64,000 bases of DNA from NCBI GenBank assembly GCA_050012675.1, contig JBEKGS010000002.1:1-64000 (forward strand), in the 5' to 3' direction. Below, in pieces: positions 10,399 through 19,313 of this stretch (positions within the stretch are counted from its first letter, which is position 1; each line of letters starts with the position of its first letter). The notes beneath the pieces were generated by a model, which had not been told where the DNA came from, did not search any database, and saw only the letters and a list, made by a program, of their open reading frames with translations. The translations under genes were made by a program, and so were the position numbers. This DNA comes from Fen-455 sp050012675 (GTDB lineage Bacteria > Actinomycetota > Acidimicrobiia > Acidimicrobiales > Bog-793).

Positions 10399-11223
10399 AT
10401 GTCGCCGATCCTGCTAGTGGTCCATCCCGAGCAACCAGCTGCGTGGGAGCTGGCTACGACGGCCACGCGCTGGTGGCAGCGCCAGGGCCGCGAAGTGATC
10501 GAGGTCCGTGGCAAAGGGCCTGAGACACCTTTCACCGACACTGACGGCGTGGAGTTCGCGGTCAGTCTCGGTGGTGACGGGACCATGCTGCGCACCGTCG
10601 AGTTCGTCCTCGCGGCAGGCGTGCCGGTGCTCGGTGTGAACCTCGGGCGAATGGGCTATCTCACGGCGGTCGAACCAGCAGGCATCGAGCAGGCGTTCGA
10701 GAGGATGCTGGCGGGCGACTACCTCGTCGAGGAGCGCATGGCCCTCGCGGTGGAGCTCACCGGCAGCGCCGAGGGGCACTTCATGGCGCTCAACGACGCG
10801 ATCGTCGAGAAGACGGGGCCCGGCCACACCATCCGGGTGGCGGTGGAGATCTCGGGTCGCCCCTTTCTCACCTACGTCGCCGACGGGATACTCGTGTGTA
10901 CCCCGACCGGTTCGACGGCGTACAACCTGTCGGCGCGTGGTCCCGTGGTGTCCCCGAGGCTGCGGGCGCTCGTGCTGACTCCGGTGTCGCCGCACATGCC
11001 TTTCGACCGGTCTCTGGTGCTCGAGCCCGGGGAGCACGTCCGGTTGACGGTTCTGGACGACAGGGCTGCGGCCGCCGTCATCGACGGCGCGCGCGTCATC
11101 CCCCTGGCCACAGGTGACAGCGTGTCGTGCCGGGCGGCCGCGGAACCGGCCCGGCTCGTGAGCTTTGCCGAGCGCGACTTCCATTCTGCACTCCGGCACC
11201 GCTTCGGCTTGACCGATCGCTGA
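10399..11223 (+). CDS. nadK: NAD kinase
   Basis: This 274-residue enzyme uses ATP (or polyphosphate) to phosphorylate NAD to NADP. It shows SLGGDGTMLRTVE (GGDGT motif near residue 60), NLGRMGYLT, ALNDAIVEK (the NE/ND motif) and TPTGSTAYNLSARGP, which are all the family blocks. ATG 10399 starts directly before the first strand (SPILLVVHP) with AAGGATGG upstream. A GTG at 10363 is the longer alternative. recN begins 8 bases after the stop, forming a conserved nadK-recN pair. Confidence 0.95.
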   Translation: MSPILLVVHPEQPAAWELATTATRWWQRQGREVIEVRGKGPETPFTDTDGVEFAVSLGGDGTMLRTVEFVLAAGVPVLGVNLGRMGYLTAVEPAGIEQAFERMLAGDYLVEERMALAVELTGSAEGHFMALNDAIVEKTGPGHTIRVAVEISGRPFLTYVADGILVCTPTGSTAYNLSARGPVVSPRLRALVLTPVSPHMPFDRSLVLEPGEHVRLTVLDDRAAAAVIDGARVIPLATGDSVSCRAAAEPARLVSFAERDFHSALRHRFGLTDR

Positions 11224-11231
11224 GAGCGGCG

Positions 11232-12869
11232 ATGCTCGTCGAGCTCCGAGTGCGGGATCTCGGTGTCATCGCGGATCTCGACCTTGTCATCGGTCCCGGC
11301 ATGACGGCGCTCACGGGCGAGACGGGTGCCGGCAAGACCCTCGTCGTCGAGGCGCTCGAGCTGCTGCTCGGCGGTCGCGCGGACGCCTCCATCGTGCGGG
11401 CAGGTGCCACGGAGGCCTTCGTGGAGGGCCGCTTCGTCAGCGACGAAAGAGAGGTCGTCCTGTCGCGGGCGGTTCCCGTCGAGGGACGCTCGCGCGCCTA
11501 TGTGGACGGTCGCATGGCCCCGGCGTCGTTGCTCTCCGAGATAGGCGACGGGCTTGTCGACTTGCACGGCCAGCACGTCCATCAGTCGCTTCTGCACCAG
11601 GGAGCGCAACGAGAGGCCCTGGACAAGTTCGCGGGAGCCGACCTCGAAGAAGTGGCGCAGGCGCATCGCGAGCTCGCCAACATCGACGCCCGCCTGGCCG
11701 AGCTGGGCGGCGATCCCCAGGTGCTCGCCCGTACGGTCGCTCTTCTGCGTTTCCAGCTGGACGAGATCGCCGCCGCGGCCATCACAGCCGGGGACGAGGA
11801 TGACAAACTCGCCGCAGAGGAGTCGCTGCTCGCCCACATCGGGGCCCTCCGGGCCGCTGTGGCCGAGAGCCGCGAGGCCCTCGTGGGATCCGAGGTCTCC
11901 CAGTCCCATCCGAGCCCCGGTGCCGCGGACCTGCTCGGGATAGCCATAGCCCGGCTCTCGTCCCACGAGGCGCTCTCGGACCTTGTCGCGCCGTTGAGGA
12001 CGGCACAAGCCGATGTGGAGGACGTGGCCCAGGAGCTGAGACGGCGCGACGAGCGGCTCGAAGAGGATCCGGACCGCCTGGAGGCGGTCCGGCGGCGTCT
12101 GCAGCTGTTCGCGGACCTGCGGCGCAAGTACGGCCCGAGCCTCGCCGACGTGGTGGAGTTCGAGCGCGCGGCCACGGCTCAGCTCGCCGAGCTCGAGGAT
12201 GCCGGTGAGACGCGCCAAGCGCTGGAGGCCCGTCGCCTCGGCGCGGCCGCATTCCTCAAGAGGGCCGAGGAGCGGCTCGGCGCCTGTAGGCGGGGGGCGG
12301 CTCCCAAGCTGGCTCGCGCCGTCGAGGCCCACCTGCACGAGCTTGCGCTGAGCGGTGCCCGCCTCGAGGTCCGCATCGGTGAGGACCCGGCCGGCTCGGA
12401 TGTGGAGTTCCTGCTCGGGGCCAATCCCGGCGAACCGTCGCTCGCCTTCTCGAAGGTGGCCTCGGGCGGTGAGCTCGCCCGGGCGATGCTGGCGACGCGC
12501 CTCGTGCTGTCGGCGGCGCCTCCGACGCTCGTGTTCGACGAGGTCGACGCGGGCGTGGGGGGAGAGGCGGCCCTGGCTGTGGGTCGGGCGCTGTACGCCA
12601 TCGGGCGCGACCATCAGGTGCTCGTCGTCACCCACCTGGCGCAGGTGGCAGCCTTTGCCGACCAGCAGGTGCTCGTGTCCAAGAGCGAGTCGCAGGGCCG
12701 GACCGTGGCCCGGGCCGCGCCTTTGAGCGGCGAGGACCGGATTGTCGAGCTCTCGAGGATGCTCTCGGGCCATCCCGACAGCCCGGCCGCGCGCCGGCAC
12801 GCAAAAGAGCTGTTGGCGATGGCCGCGAGTTCCGGCACCGCTCGCGGGCGCTCCGGTAGCCTTGAGTGA
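11232..12869 (+). CDS. recN: DNA repair protein RecN
   Basis: A 545-residue SMC-like ATPase for double-strand break repair. The N-terminus is MLVELRVRDLGVIADLDLV, with Walker A GETGAGKT at about residues 30-37. A DLHGQHVHQSLL block and a central coiled coil follow. The signature is FSKVASGGELARAM, and Walker B is LVFDEVDAGVGG. ATG 11232 matches the family start. An antisense frame of 700 codons over this region has no protein features. pyrG starts 19 bases after the stop. Confidence 0.95.
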   Translation: MLVELRVRDLGVIADLDLVIGPGMTALTGETGAGKTLVVEALELLLGGRADASIVRAGATEAFVEGRFVSDEREVVLSRAVPVEGRSRAYVDGRMAPASLLSEIGDGLVDLHGQHVHQSLLHQGAQREALDKFAGADLEEVAQAHRELANIDARLAELGGDPQVLARTVALLRFQLDEIAAAAITAGDEDDKLAAEESLLAHIGALRAAVAESREALVGSEVSQSHPSPGAADLLGIAIARLSSHEALSDLVAPLRTAQADVEDVAQELRRRDERLEEDPDRLEAVRRRLQLFADLRRKYGPSLADVVEFERAATAQLAELEDAGETRQALEARRLGAAAFLKRAEERLGACRRGAAPKLARAVEAHLHELALSGARLEVRIGEDPAGSDVEFLLGANPGEPSLAFSKVASGGELARAMLATRLVLSAAPPTLVFDEVDAGVGGEAALAVGRALYAIGRDHQVLVVTHLAQVAAFADQQVLVSKSESQGRTVARAAPLSGEDRIVELSRMLSGHPDSPAARRHAKELLAMAASSGTARGRSGSLE

Positions 12870-12888
12870 CACCGGCCGGGAGGAGAGC

Positions 12889-14535
12889 GTGACGAAGTTC
12901 GTGTTCGTGACAGGTGGCGTGATGAGCTCGCTCGGGAAGGGGCTCTCGTCCTCCTCCCTCGGCCGACTCCTCAAGTCTCGTGGACTCCGCGTCACGATGT
13001 GCAAGCTGGACCCCTACATCAACGTCGATCCGGGCACGATGAACCCGTTCGAGCACGGTGAGGTGTTCGTCACCGAGGATGGAGGCGAGACCGACCTCGA
13101 TCTCGGGCACTACGAGCGTTTCATCGACGAGTACCTCCACAAGGACTCGAACGCCACCACGGGTCAGATCTACTCGTCGGTGATCGCCAAGGAACGGCGG
13201 GGCGACTACCTCGGCAAGACGGTGCAAGTGATTCCCCACATAACCGACGAGATCAAAGAGAGGATCCGCCGTCTCGGGCGCGAGAACATCGACGTTGTCA
13301 TCGTCGAGGTCGGCGGCACCGTCGGCGACATCGAGATCGTCCCGTTCCTAGAGGCAATCCGCCAGTTCCGCCGCGACGTCGGCCGGGACAACGTCTGCTA
13401 CTTGCACCTGACGCTCGTGCCCCATTCGCTCCCGGCGGGGGAGCAGAAGACCAAGCCGACACAGCACTCGGTCACAGAGCTTCGGGGCCGTGGGATCCAG
13501 CCCGACGTGATCGTGTGTCGCAGCCATGAGCCCATCTCGGAGAACCTGAAGCGCAAGATCTCACTGCTGTGCGACGTGTCGACCGATGCGGTCGTGTCGG
13601 CCATCGATGCCGAGAACATCTACGAGATACCGCTCGCACTTCACGAGGAAGGCCTGGACGACATCGTCTGCCGGATCCTTCGTCTCGACCAGACGGATCG
13701 CCAGATCGATCTCACGAGCTGGGAGGCGCTCGTCGAGCGAGTTCGTGAGGCCTCCGAGGTCGTGCGTATCGGAGTCATCGGGAAGTACGTCAACCTGCCC
13801 GATGCCTACCTGTCGGTCGTGGAGGCGCTCAAGCACGCGGGATTTCACCACGGGGCCAAGGTCGAGATCGACTGGGTCCAGGCCGAGGAGATCACCGGCA
13901 TGCTCGCCGCTGCCCGCCTCGACACCCTGGACGGGATCGTGATCCCGGGCGGTTTCGGCGAGCGCGGCCTGGAAGGCAAGATCGCCGCCGCCGGCTACGC
14001 CCGCGAGCACGCCATACCGTGCCTGGGGCTGTGCCTCGGGCTGCACATGATGGTCGTCGAGTACGCCCGTTCCGTGCTCGGTCTCGAGGGCGCGAACAGC
14101 CGCGAGCTCGCCCCTACCACGCCCCACCCGGTCATCGACTTGATGGACGATCAGGTGGGAGTCGAGGAAAAGGGCGCCACGATGCGGCTGGGGGCCTGCC
14201 TGGCCAAGCTGCAGCCGGGCTCACAGGTGGCCGCGATCTACGGCTCTGAGGTTGTCTCCGAGCGCCACCGGCACCGCTACGAGCTCAATCCCCGCTACCG
14301 TGACCGTCTCGTGGAAGCCGGGCTGAGCTGCTCGGGGGTCTCGCCGGACGACCGCCTGGTGGAGTTCATCGAGTTGCCGGGACACCCGTTCTGGATCGCC
14401 ACGCAGGCCCATCCTGAGTTCAAGAGCCGACCGGACCGGCCCCACCCGCTGTTTCGCGCGCTGGTCGGGGCGGCGCTGAACCGTGCGCACGAACGCACTC
14501 CTCGGCTCTACGAACTCGACAATGTCCCCTCCTGA
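12889..14535 (+). CDS. pyrG: CTP synthase
   Basis: A 548-residue enzyme making CTP from UTP, ATP and glutamine. The N-terminal amidoligase has FVTGGVMSSLGKGLSSSSLG at residues 5-24. DPYINVDPGTMNPFEHGEV follows. The C-terminal class I glutamine amidotransferase has the nucleophile cysteine in CLGLCLGLHM, and the His/Glu pair in HPEFKSRP. GTG 12889, with GGAGAG upstream, gives exactly the family start TKFVFVTGG. The gene overlaps the nudix gene by 14 bases. Confidence 0.97.
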   Translation: MTKFVFVTGGVMSSLGKGLSSSSLGRLLKSRGLRVTMCKLDPYINVDPGTMNPFEHGEVFVTEDGGETDLDLGHYERFIDEYLHKDSNATTGQIYSSVIAKERRGDYLGKTVQVIPHITDEIKERIRRLGRENIDVVIVEVGGTVGDIEIVPFLEAIRQFRRDVGRDNVCYLHLTLVPHSLPAGEQKTKPTQHSVTELRGRGIQPDVIVCRSHEPISENLKRKISLLCDVSTDAVVSAIDAENIYEIPLALHEEGLDDIVCRILRLDQTDRQIDLTSWEALVERVREASEVVRIGVIGKYVNLPDAYLSVVEALKHAGFHHGAKVEIDWVQAEEITGMLAAARLDTLDGIVIPGGFGERGLEGKIAAAGYAREHAIPCLGLCLGLHMMVVEYARSVLGLEGANSRELAPTTPHPVIDLMDDQVGVEEKGATMRLGACLAKLQPGSQVAAIYGSEVVSERHRHRYELNPRYRDRLVEAGLSCSGVSPDDRLVEFIELPGHPFWIATQAHPEFKSRPDRPHPLFRALVGAALNRAHERTPRLYELDNVPS

Positions 14536-15169
14536 GCCCGAGGGGCATGTAGCGGCAGGCGAACAAGCGAGGGCCTCGGCAGGCCCGGGTCTGGATCGCG
14601 GCACGTTTCGCCAGATCGGCGAGCGCTCGCGATACCCGGGCGAACGCCTCCGGGTGGTGGTCGGTACCTTCGTCGGACCGGACGGGTTCACTTTCGAGCG
14701 CGAGATCGTGCGTACCTTCGGGGCGGTCTGCGTCGTACCGCTCGAGAACGACCGTGTCCATGTGCTGCTGGTCCGTCAGTACAGGGGCCCGGTCGACCAG
14801 GCTTTGTTGGAACTGCCCGCGGGCAAGCTCGACATCGCCGGTGAGCCACCCGAGGCTTGCGCGGCGCGCGAGCTCGCCGAGGAGGTCGGGGCCCAGGCGG
14901 AGCGGATCACCGAGCTCGGCCGCTTCTGGAACTCGCCCGGCTACTGCGACGAGCTGACGACGTGCTTCCTCGCCGAAGGTCTCACCTCCGGGCCCCGGAG
15001 CGCCGACGGCATCGAGGAGGAGCATCTCGTAGTCGAGCGGGTCCCGCTCGCCTCGGTCGAGGAGCTCATCGCGACGGGCGAGATCGCCGACGCGAAGACG
15101 ATCGTCGGCTTGTTCTTGGCGCGCTCGGCGCTGGCGCCGGGTCCTGTGGGCCCGAGTCCGGGCGGCTGA
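14522..15169 (+). CDS. NUDIX hydrolase, ADP-ribose pyrophosphatase type
   Basis: A 215-residue protein with the NUDIX box ending REL-AEEVG (ELPAGKLDIAGEPPEACA then RELAEEVGA, residues ~100-127) and the downstream FWNSPGYCDE block common in ADP-ribose pyrophosphatases. It probably hydrolyses ADP-ribose or related nucleoside diphosphates. ATG 14522 lies inside the end of pyrG. Its N-terminal ~30 residues are low-complexity and not conserved, so a later start is possible. It is followed by xerD 10 bases downstream. Confidence 0.87.
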   Translation: MSPPEPEGHVAAGEQARASAGPGLDRGTFRQIGERSRYPGERLRVVVGTFVGPDGFTFEREIVRTFGAVCVVPLENDRVHVLLVRQYRGPVDQALLELPAGKLDIAGEPPEACAARELAEEVGAQAERITELGRFWNSPGYCDELTTCFLAEGLTSGPRSADGIEEEHLVVERVPLASVEELIATGEIADAKTIVGLFLARSALAPGPVGPSPGG

Positions 15170-15179
15170 GAGGCAGTCG

Positions 15180-16145
15180 TTGGCCGCGCAGGCCCTTTTG
15201 AGCCGGGATGCCGAGGAGTTCCTCTCGTACCTGAGCGTCGAACGGGGACGGGCGCCCGCGTCGATCTCGGCCTACCGGCGTGACCTCGTCGCCTACGAGG
15301 GCTTCCTCGCCGAGCGCAACATGACGCTCCGGGAGGCAGACCTAGCCGCCATCGAGGCCTACGTGGCCCTGCTCAGCGAGACAAGGCGGGCGAGCTCGAC
15401 GGCGCGGGCGCTCGCGGCCGTGCGCGGCCTGCACCGATTCTGCGTCGACGAACGCGGGGCGACGCTCGATCCGACCGAGGGTGTCTCGACGCCTCACATC
15501 CCCCAGGCCATCCCGAAGGCACTGTCCGAGGCCGAGGTCGAGCTCCTGCTGTCGGCGGTCATAGGTGACGACCCGCGTGCCCTGCGCAACCGGGCGATAC
15601 TCGAGACCCTCTACGCGACCGGGATGCGCATCTCCGAGCTGGCGGGACTGCGTTTGGGGGACCTCGACACAGCCAGGGGCCTGGCCGTCGCCTACGGCAA
15701 GGGATCCAAGGAGCGCCTGGTCCCGATCGGCCGCCACGCCGTTTCGGCGCTGGACGCTTGGCTGGGCCCGGCCGGGCGGGGGGCCATGTCCCCGGCGCGC
15801 TGGGCGCGCCGCGTGGACGCGGAGGCCGTCTTCATCTCGACGCGTGGCAGGCGGATGTCACGCCAGGCGGTGTGGCAGGTCGTGAGGACCGCCGCCAAGA
15901 AGGTCAAGTTGGAGGACAGGGTGTCGCCGCACGTGCTGCGCCACTCCTGTGCGACCCACCTGCTCGAGCACGGCGCCGACATACGCGTGGTGCAGGAGCT
16001 TTTGGGCCACGCCACCATAACGACGACGCAGGTGTACACGAAGGTCTCCCCCGAGCTTTTGAGGCGCGTGTACGAGAAGGCGCATCCGAGGGCGCTTTCG
16101 ACACGCATGGCAACCGGGGACCGAGCCGGGCCGAAGGGGACCTGA
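15180..16145 (+). CDS. xerD: tyrosine recombinase XerD
   Basis: A 321-residue site-specific recombinase with an N-terminal SAM-like DNA-binding domain (~1-100). The catalytic set is complete: Arg in GMRISELAGL, Lys in GKGSKERLVPIG, HVLRHSCATH (H-x-x-R), GHATITTTQVYTKV with the second His, and the nucleophile Tyr. With XerC it resolves chromosome dimers at dif. Its place between nudix and downstream core genes, and the absence of nearby phage genes, argue for the housekeeping enzyme rather than a mobile-element integrase. The start is TTG. Confidence 0.92.
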   Translation: MAAQALLSRDAEEFLSYLSVERGRAPASISAYRRDLVAYEGFLAERNMTLREADLAAIEAYVALLSETRRASSTARALAAVRGLHRFCVDERGATLDPTEGVSTPHIPQAIPKALSEAEVELLLSAVIGDDPRALRNRAILETLYATGMRISELAGLRLGDLDTARGLAVAYGKGSKERLVPIGRHAVSALDAWLGPAGRGAMSPARWARRVDAEAVFISTRGRRMSRQAVWQVVRTAAKKVKLEDRVSPHVLRHSCATHLLEHGADIRVVQELLGHATITTTQVYTKVSPELLRRVYEKAHPRALSTRMATGDRAGPKGT

Positions 16146-16154
16146 CCGAAGGAC

Positions 16155-16179
16155 GCGCCGAGGCGTGGCACCTCGGCGC
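16155..16179 (+). terminator. terminator hairpin after xerD
   Basis: A perfect 9-bp inverted repeat, GCGCCGAGG / CCTCGGCGC, with a 7-base loop is followed by a short T-tract (TTT). It lies 10 bases past the xerD stop and closes the nadK-to-xerD transcript. Confidence 0.65.
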
Positions 16180-16240
16180 TTTGCCGGCAGGTTCACATGG
16201 CAGGCGGCCGTTTGCTGGCCGCGGCGGGTCACGGCGGGGC

Positions 16241-16246
16241 TAGTGT
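16241..16246 (+). promoter_or_regulatory. -10 element for leaderless zinc-finger gene
   Basis: TAGTGT ends exactly 6 bases before GTG 16253, the same geometry as at 9712 and 24597. No Shine-Dalgarno sequence is present between them, so a leaderless mRNA is likely. Confidence 0.5.
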
Positions 16247-16252
16247 TGCGCC

Positions 16253-16594
16253 GTGGCAAACGAAGCAGCCGGCGTCGACTACCGCGAACTCCTCGAAGAG
16301 GAGCGCGGATCGTTGTTACGCCAGCTACAGGAGATCGGTTTCGGCGAGGACGGCACCCTGACCTACGACGCCAATTTCGCCGACTCCTCACAGGTCACCG
16401 CCGAGCGCGGTGAGGCAGAGGCGCTGGCCGCGCAGCTCCAGGAGTCGCTCGGGCACGTGGAAGCGGCGTTGCGCAGGATCGAACAGGGCACCTACGGCAT
16501 CTGCGCGCGCTGCGGCAAACCGATCTCTTCGGCTCGTCTCGAAGCCCAGCCGGCCACGACACTCTGCATCGACTGCGCCTCGGTTCGGCGTTGA
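16253..16594 (+). CDS. DksA/TraR-family C4 zinc-finger protein
   Basis: A 113-residue protein with an N-terminal helical pair and a C-terminal C4 zinc finger (CARCGKPIS then CIDC, after YGI). This is the TraR/DksA fold, which inserts into the RNA polymerase secondary channel or acts as a general regulator. Actinobacterial relatives, including CarD-independent RbpA partners, are poorly defined, so the target is uncertain. Its stop overlaps the start of the site-2 protease gene by 4 bases. Confidence 0.85.
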   Translation: MANEAAGVDYRELLEEERGSLLRQLQEIGFGEDGTLTYDANFADSSQVTAERGEAEALAAQLQESLGHVEAALRRIEQGTYGICARCGKPISSARLEAQPATTLCIDCASVRR

Positions 16595-17370
16595 CCACCC
16601 GAGCGCAGTGGCGCTCACTTAAGTCCAACCAGCGGCTGCCCACCTACATCGTCATCGCCGCGGTCATCGTCGGCGTGGTCGCACTGGCCCTGCGCCACCA
16701 CGTCCTCAACGAGCAGACGCTGATCTTCCTGCTCGTGTTCGTCCCCGCCGTGATGCTCCACGAGGTGAGCCACGGCGTGGTCGCTCTGTGGTGCGGCGAC
16801 GACACCGCCAAGCGCGCGGGACGGCTCACTCTCAATCCTTTGAAGCACATCGATCCGTTCGGCTCGATCGTGGTGCCGGTGGTGCTCGCGCTGACCGGTG
16901 CACCGGTGTTCGGCTGGGCCAAGCCCGTGCCCGTGTCGATCAACCGCCTCCGACATCCCCGCAACGACTCGGTCCTCGTGTCCTTCGCCGGGCCGGCCAC
17001 CAACATCATCCTGGCGGCCATCGCCGGCCTCGCCCTGCACGAGGTGCTCCATGTGTGGGCCCTGCCGATCCAGGTCTGCGGTGGGTTCTACTGCTACGCC
17101 CCTGTCTCGCAGTGGGCCCTTTTCGAGCAGATCCTGTTCTACTTCGGGATCGTGAACGTCGTCCTCGCGGTGTTCAACATGCTCCCGATCCCGCCTCTCG
17201 ACGGCTCGGCGCTGGTCGAGAGACTCCTGCCGGTCTCGGCGCTGCCGACGTACTACAGGATGCGTATGGGGTTCATGGTCGTCGTTCTCCTCCTGGTCTT
17301 CCTGGACCAGAACCTGCTCTCACGGATCCTCGGCGACGTGGAGAACTGGTACCTGAACCTGGTGTTCTGA
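16591..17370 (+). CDS. site-2 protease family (M50) membrane metalloprotease
   Basis: A 259-residue multi-pass membrane protein. The zinc-binding HEVSH (HExxH) sits in the second membrane helix (MLHEVSHGVVAL, residues ~50-61). The third ligand region is FNMLPIPPLDGS near residue 200, and NPLKHIDPFGS is the typical M50 cytosolic loop. No PDZ domain is present, so it resembles SpoIVFB/Rv1417-like proteases of unknown substrate. Translation from TTG 16591 is coupled to the zinc-finger gene upstream. That pairing hints at a regulator-protease relationship but does not prove it. Confidence 0.87.
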   Translation: MTTRAQWRSLKSNQRLPTYIVIAAVIVGVVALALRHHVLNEQTLIFLLVFVPAVMLHEVSHGVVALWCGDDTAKRAGRLTLNPLKHIDPFGSIVVPVVLALTGAPVFGWAKPVPVSINRLRHPRNDSVLVSFAGPATNIILAAIAGLALHEVLHVWALPIQVCGGFYCYAPVSQWALFEQILFYFGIVNVVLAVFNMLPIPPLDGSALVERLLPVSALPTYYRMRMGFMVVVLLLVFLDQNLLSRILGDVENWYLNLVF

Positions 17371-17386
17371 GCTGGCGGCTCTTTTC

Positions 17387-17402
17387 GGCCCGCGGCCGGG
17401 CC
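17387..17402. terminator. possible hairpin between convergent genes
   Basis: The inverted repeat GGCCCG-CGGC-CGGGCC lies in the 36-base gap between the site-2 protease gene and the convergent trpS. It is short and lacks a U-tract, so this is a weak call. Confidence 0.3.
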
Positions 17403-17406
17403 TGCC

Positions 17407-18387
17407 TCAGGGGGCGAGCAGGCCGATGGCCTCGCGTGCCCTCGCAAGAGTCTTAGAGGCCCGGACGCCCGCCTTGAGGGCTCCTTTGCGGAGCAATCGC
17501 GGGACCTCACCCGGGTCGGCGGTGATGGCCGTGTAGCGCTCGCGCAGGGGCGTGAGCACTTGGACGAGCGTCTCGGCGAGGTCGGCCTTCAAGGGGCCGT
17601 AGCGGTCGTAGGAGGCGGTGATCTGTTCCACCGAGCGGTCCGACGCAGCCGCGAAGAGCTCGATGAGATTGGACAGCCCGGGCTTTTTCTCGGGGTCGTA
17701 GCGCACCTCCGCGTCGGTGTCGGTGACGGCCTTGCGGATCTTCAGGCGGATCGTGTCCGGCTCGTCGATGAGGTCGATGGTCCCGAGCGGGGAGGTCACC
17801 GACTTCGACATCTTGCGCTGCGGATGCTGGAGGTCCATCACCCTGGCGGCGAGTTTGGGCACGGCCGCCATGGGAACGACGAAGGTGTCCCCATAGCGCT
17901 TGTTGAAGCGGATGGCGAGATCGCGGGCAAGCTCGAGATGCTGGCGCTGGTCGTCTCCGACGGGCACCTTGTCGGCGTCGTAGAGGAGGATGTCGGCTGC
18001 CATGAGCACTGGATAGGTGAGCAGTCCCGCGCTCACCGACTCGTTGCCCTTGCTCTTCTCCTTGAACTGGGTCATGCGCTTGAGCTCGCCGTAGGTCGCC
18101 GTGCACTCGAGCAGCCAGCTCAGTCCGGTGTGCTCGGGTACGTGGCTCTGGGCGAAGACCGTGCAGACCTCGGGGTCGAGCCCGCTGGCGAAGAGCCACG
18201 ACGCCGTCTCGAGCGTGCGGCTGCGGACTTGAGCCGGGTCCTGTTCGATGGTCAAGGCGTGCAGATCGACCACGCAGAAGATCGAGTCGGCGGTGTGCTG
18301 ATCGGCCACCCACTGGCGGAACGCCCCGAAGTAGTTGCCGATGTGCGGCGCGCCCGACGATTGCACCCCGGAGAACACCTTTTCCAT
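17407..18387 (-). CDS. trpS: tryptophanyl-tRNA synthetase
   Basis: A 326-residue class I synthetase charging tRNA-Trp. The HIGH-like motif is PHIGNYFGA near residue 14, and KMSKS is in QRKMSKSVTSPLG near residue 190. Length is normal for bacterial TrpRS. It starts at ATG 18387, is divergent from scpA with 95 bases between start codons, and ends convergently against the protease gene. Confidence 0.95.
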   Translation of the reverse strand: MEKVFSGVQSSGAPHIGNYFGAFRQWVADQHTADSIFCVVDLHALTIEQDPAQVRSRTLETASWLFASGLDPEVCTVFAQSHVPEHTGLSWLLECTATYGELKRMTQFKEKSKGNESVSAGLLTYPVLMAADILLYDADKVPVGDDQRQHLELARDLAIRFNKRYGDTFVVPMAAVPKLAARVMDLQHPQRKMSKSVTSPLGTIDLIDEPDTIRLKIRKAVTDTDAEVRYDPEKKPGLSNLIELFAAASDRSVEQITASYDRYGPLKADLAETLVQVLTPLRERYTAITADPGEVPRLLRKGALKAGVRASKTLARAREAIGLLAP

Positions 18388-18469
18388 CCGCTGCAGGATA
18401 CTGGCACTCGCGCAGTGCAGAGAACTCCTGGATCATCGGGGTATCCGACCCTTGCGCGCACGAGGCCGA

Positions 18470-18475
18470 TAACCT
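18470..18475 (+). promoter_or_regulatory. -10 element for leaderless scpA operon
   Basis: TAACCT lies 7 bases before GTG 18483 with no Shine-Dalgarno between. The same TAACCT-plus-7 arrangement occurs at 54199. It would start the scpA-to-plsC transcript at the start codon. Confidence 0.5.
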
Positions 18476-18482
18476 CGCCGAT

Positions 18483-19313
18483 GTGGCGTACAAGGTCCAC
18501 ACCGACGTCTTTGCCGGCCCCTTCGATCTGTTGCTCCGGCTCATAACCGAACAGCGGGTCGACCTGTACGAGGTCGCCCTGGCCGACATCGTGGACGGGT
18601 TCCTGGCCGAGATCGCCGAGATGCAACGCCTCGATCTGGAAGTAGCCACCGAGTTCCTCGTCATCGCCGCCACCCTCGTGGAACTGAAGTGCCGCAGGCT
18701 CCTGCCCGGCCGCGACGAGCCCGATGAGGACACCCTGGCCCTCCTCGAAGAGCGCGACTACCTGCTGGCGCGCCTGGTCGAGTGCACCACCTTCTCGGCA
18801 GCAGGGGCGCAGCTCGCCCTCGCCGAGCTGGCCGCCTCGAGATCGTGGCCGCGCCTTGCCGGCTTGGACGAGCGTTTCGAGGGCCTCCAGCCTGACCTGC
18901 TGGCCTATCTCGGCCCGGAGGACGTTCGGGCAGCGGCTCTGCGGGCGCTGGCGCCGCGGCCGGTACCGCACGTCGAAGTGGACCACGTCCTTGTCGACGA
19001 GGTCACCGTGGCCGAGGTGGTCGACGCGCTGTGCACTTTCTTGCCCGGATCCCCGCCTACGAGCTTCCGGGCGCTCACCGCGAGCCTGCGCACCCGCATG
19101 GAAGTCGTCGTGCACTTCCTGGGACTCCTGGAGCTGTACAAGCAGGGCCTTGTCGAGCTCGAGCAGACGAGCACCTTCGGTGAGCTGCGAGTGTCGTGGA
19201 CCGGAGGCCTCCTCGAGGGGGCAAGTGAGCCCGGCGACGGCGAGACCGGCGCCGCTCTGGCCATCTGGCGTGAGGCCCCGGCAGCGTACGCGGACCTCGA
19301 ATACCAGGGATGA
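18483..19313 (+). CDS. scpA: segregation and condensation protein A
   Basis: A 276-residue kleisin. The N-terminus VHTDVFAGPFDLLLRLITEQ binds the SMC neck, VATEFLVIAATLVELKCRRL is the conserved helix, and the C-terminal winged helix has FLGLLELYKQGLVELEQ. With ScpB and SMC it forms condensin. It overlaps scpB by 4 bases (ATGA) and is the first gene of a run of coupled genes to 23.5 kb. Confidence 0.93.
   Translation: MAYKVHTDVFAGPFDLLLRLITEQRVDLYEVALADIVDGFLAEIAEMQRLDLEVATEFLVIAATLVELKCRRLLPGRDEPDEDTLALLEERDYLLARLVECTTFSAAGAQLALAELAASRSWPRLAGLDERFEGLQPDLLAYLGPEDVRAAALRALAPRPVPHVEVDHVLVDEVTVAEVVDALCTFLPGSPPTSFRALTASLRTRMEVVVHFLGLLELYKQGLVELEQTSTFGELRVSWTGGLLEGASEPGDGETGAALAIWREAPAAYADLEYQG

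Noticed and set aside
10872..13004. Open frame of over 700 codons antisense to nadK-recN
   Set aside because: High-GC third positions leave antisense frames open. It has no domain-like sequence and lies over conserved genes on the other strand.
15180..16145. XerD as a mobile-element integrase
   Set aside because: Housekeeping neighbours, family-length product and no flanking repeats argue for the dif recombinase.
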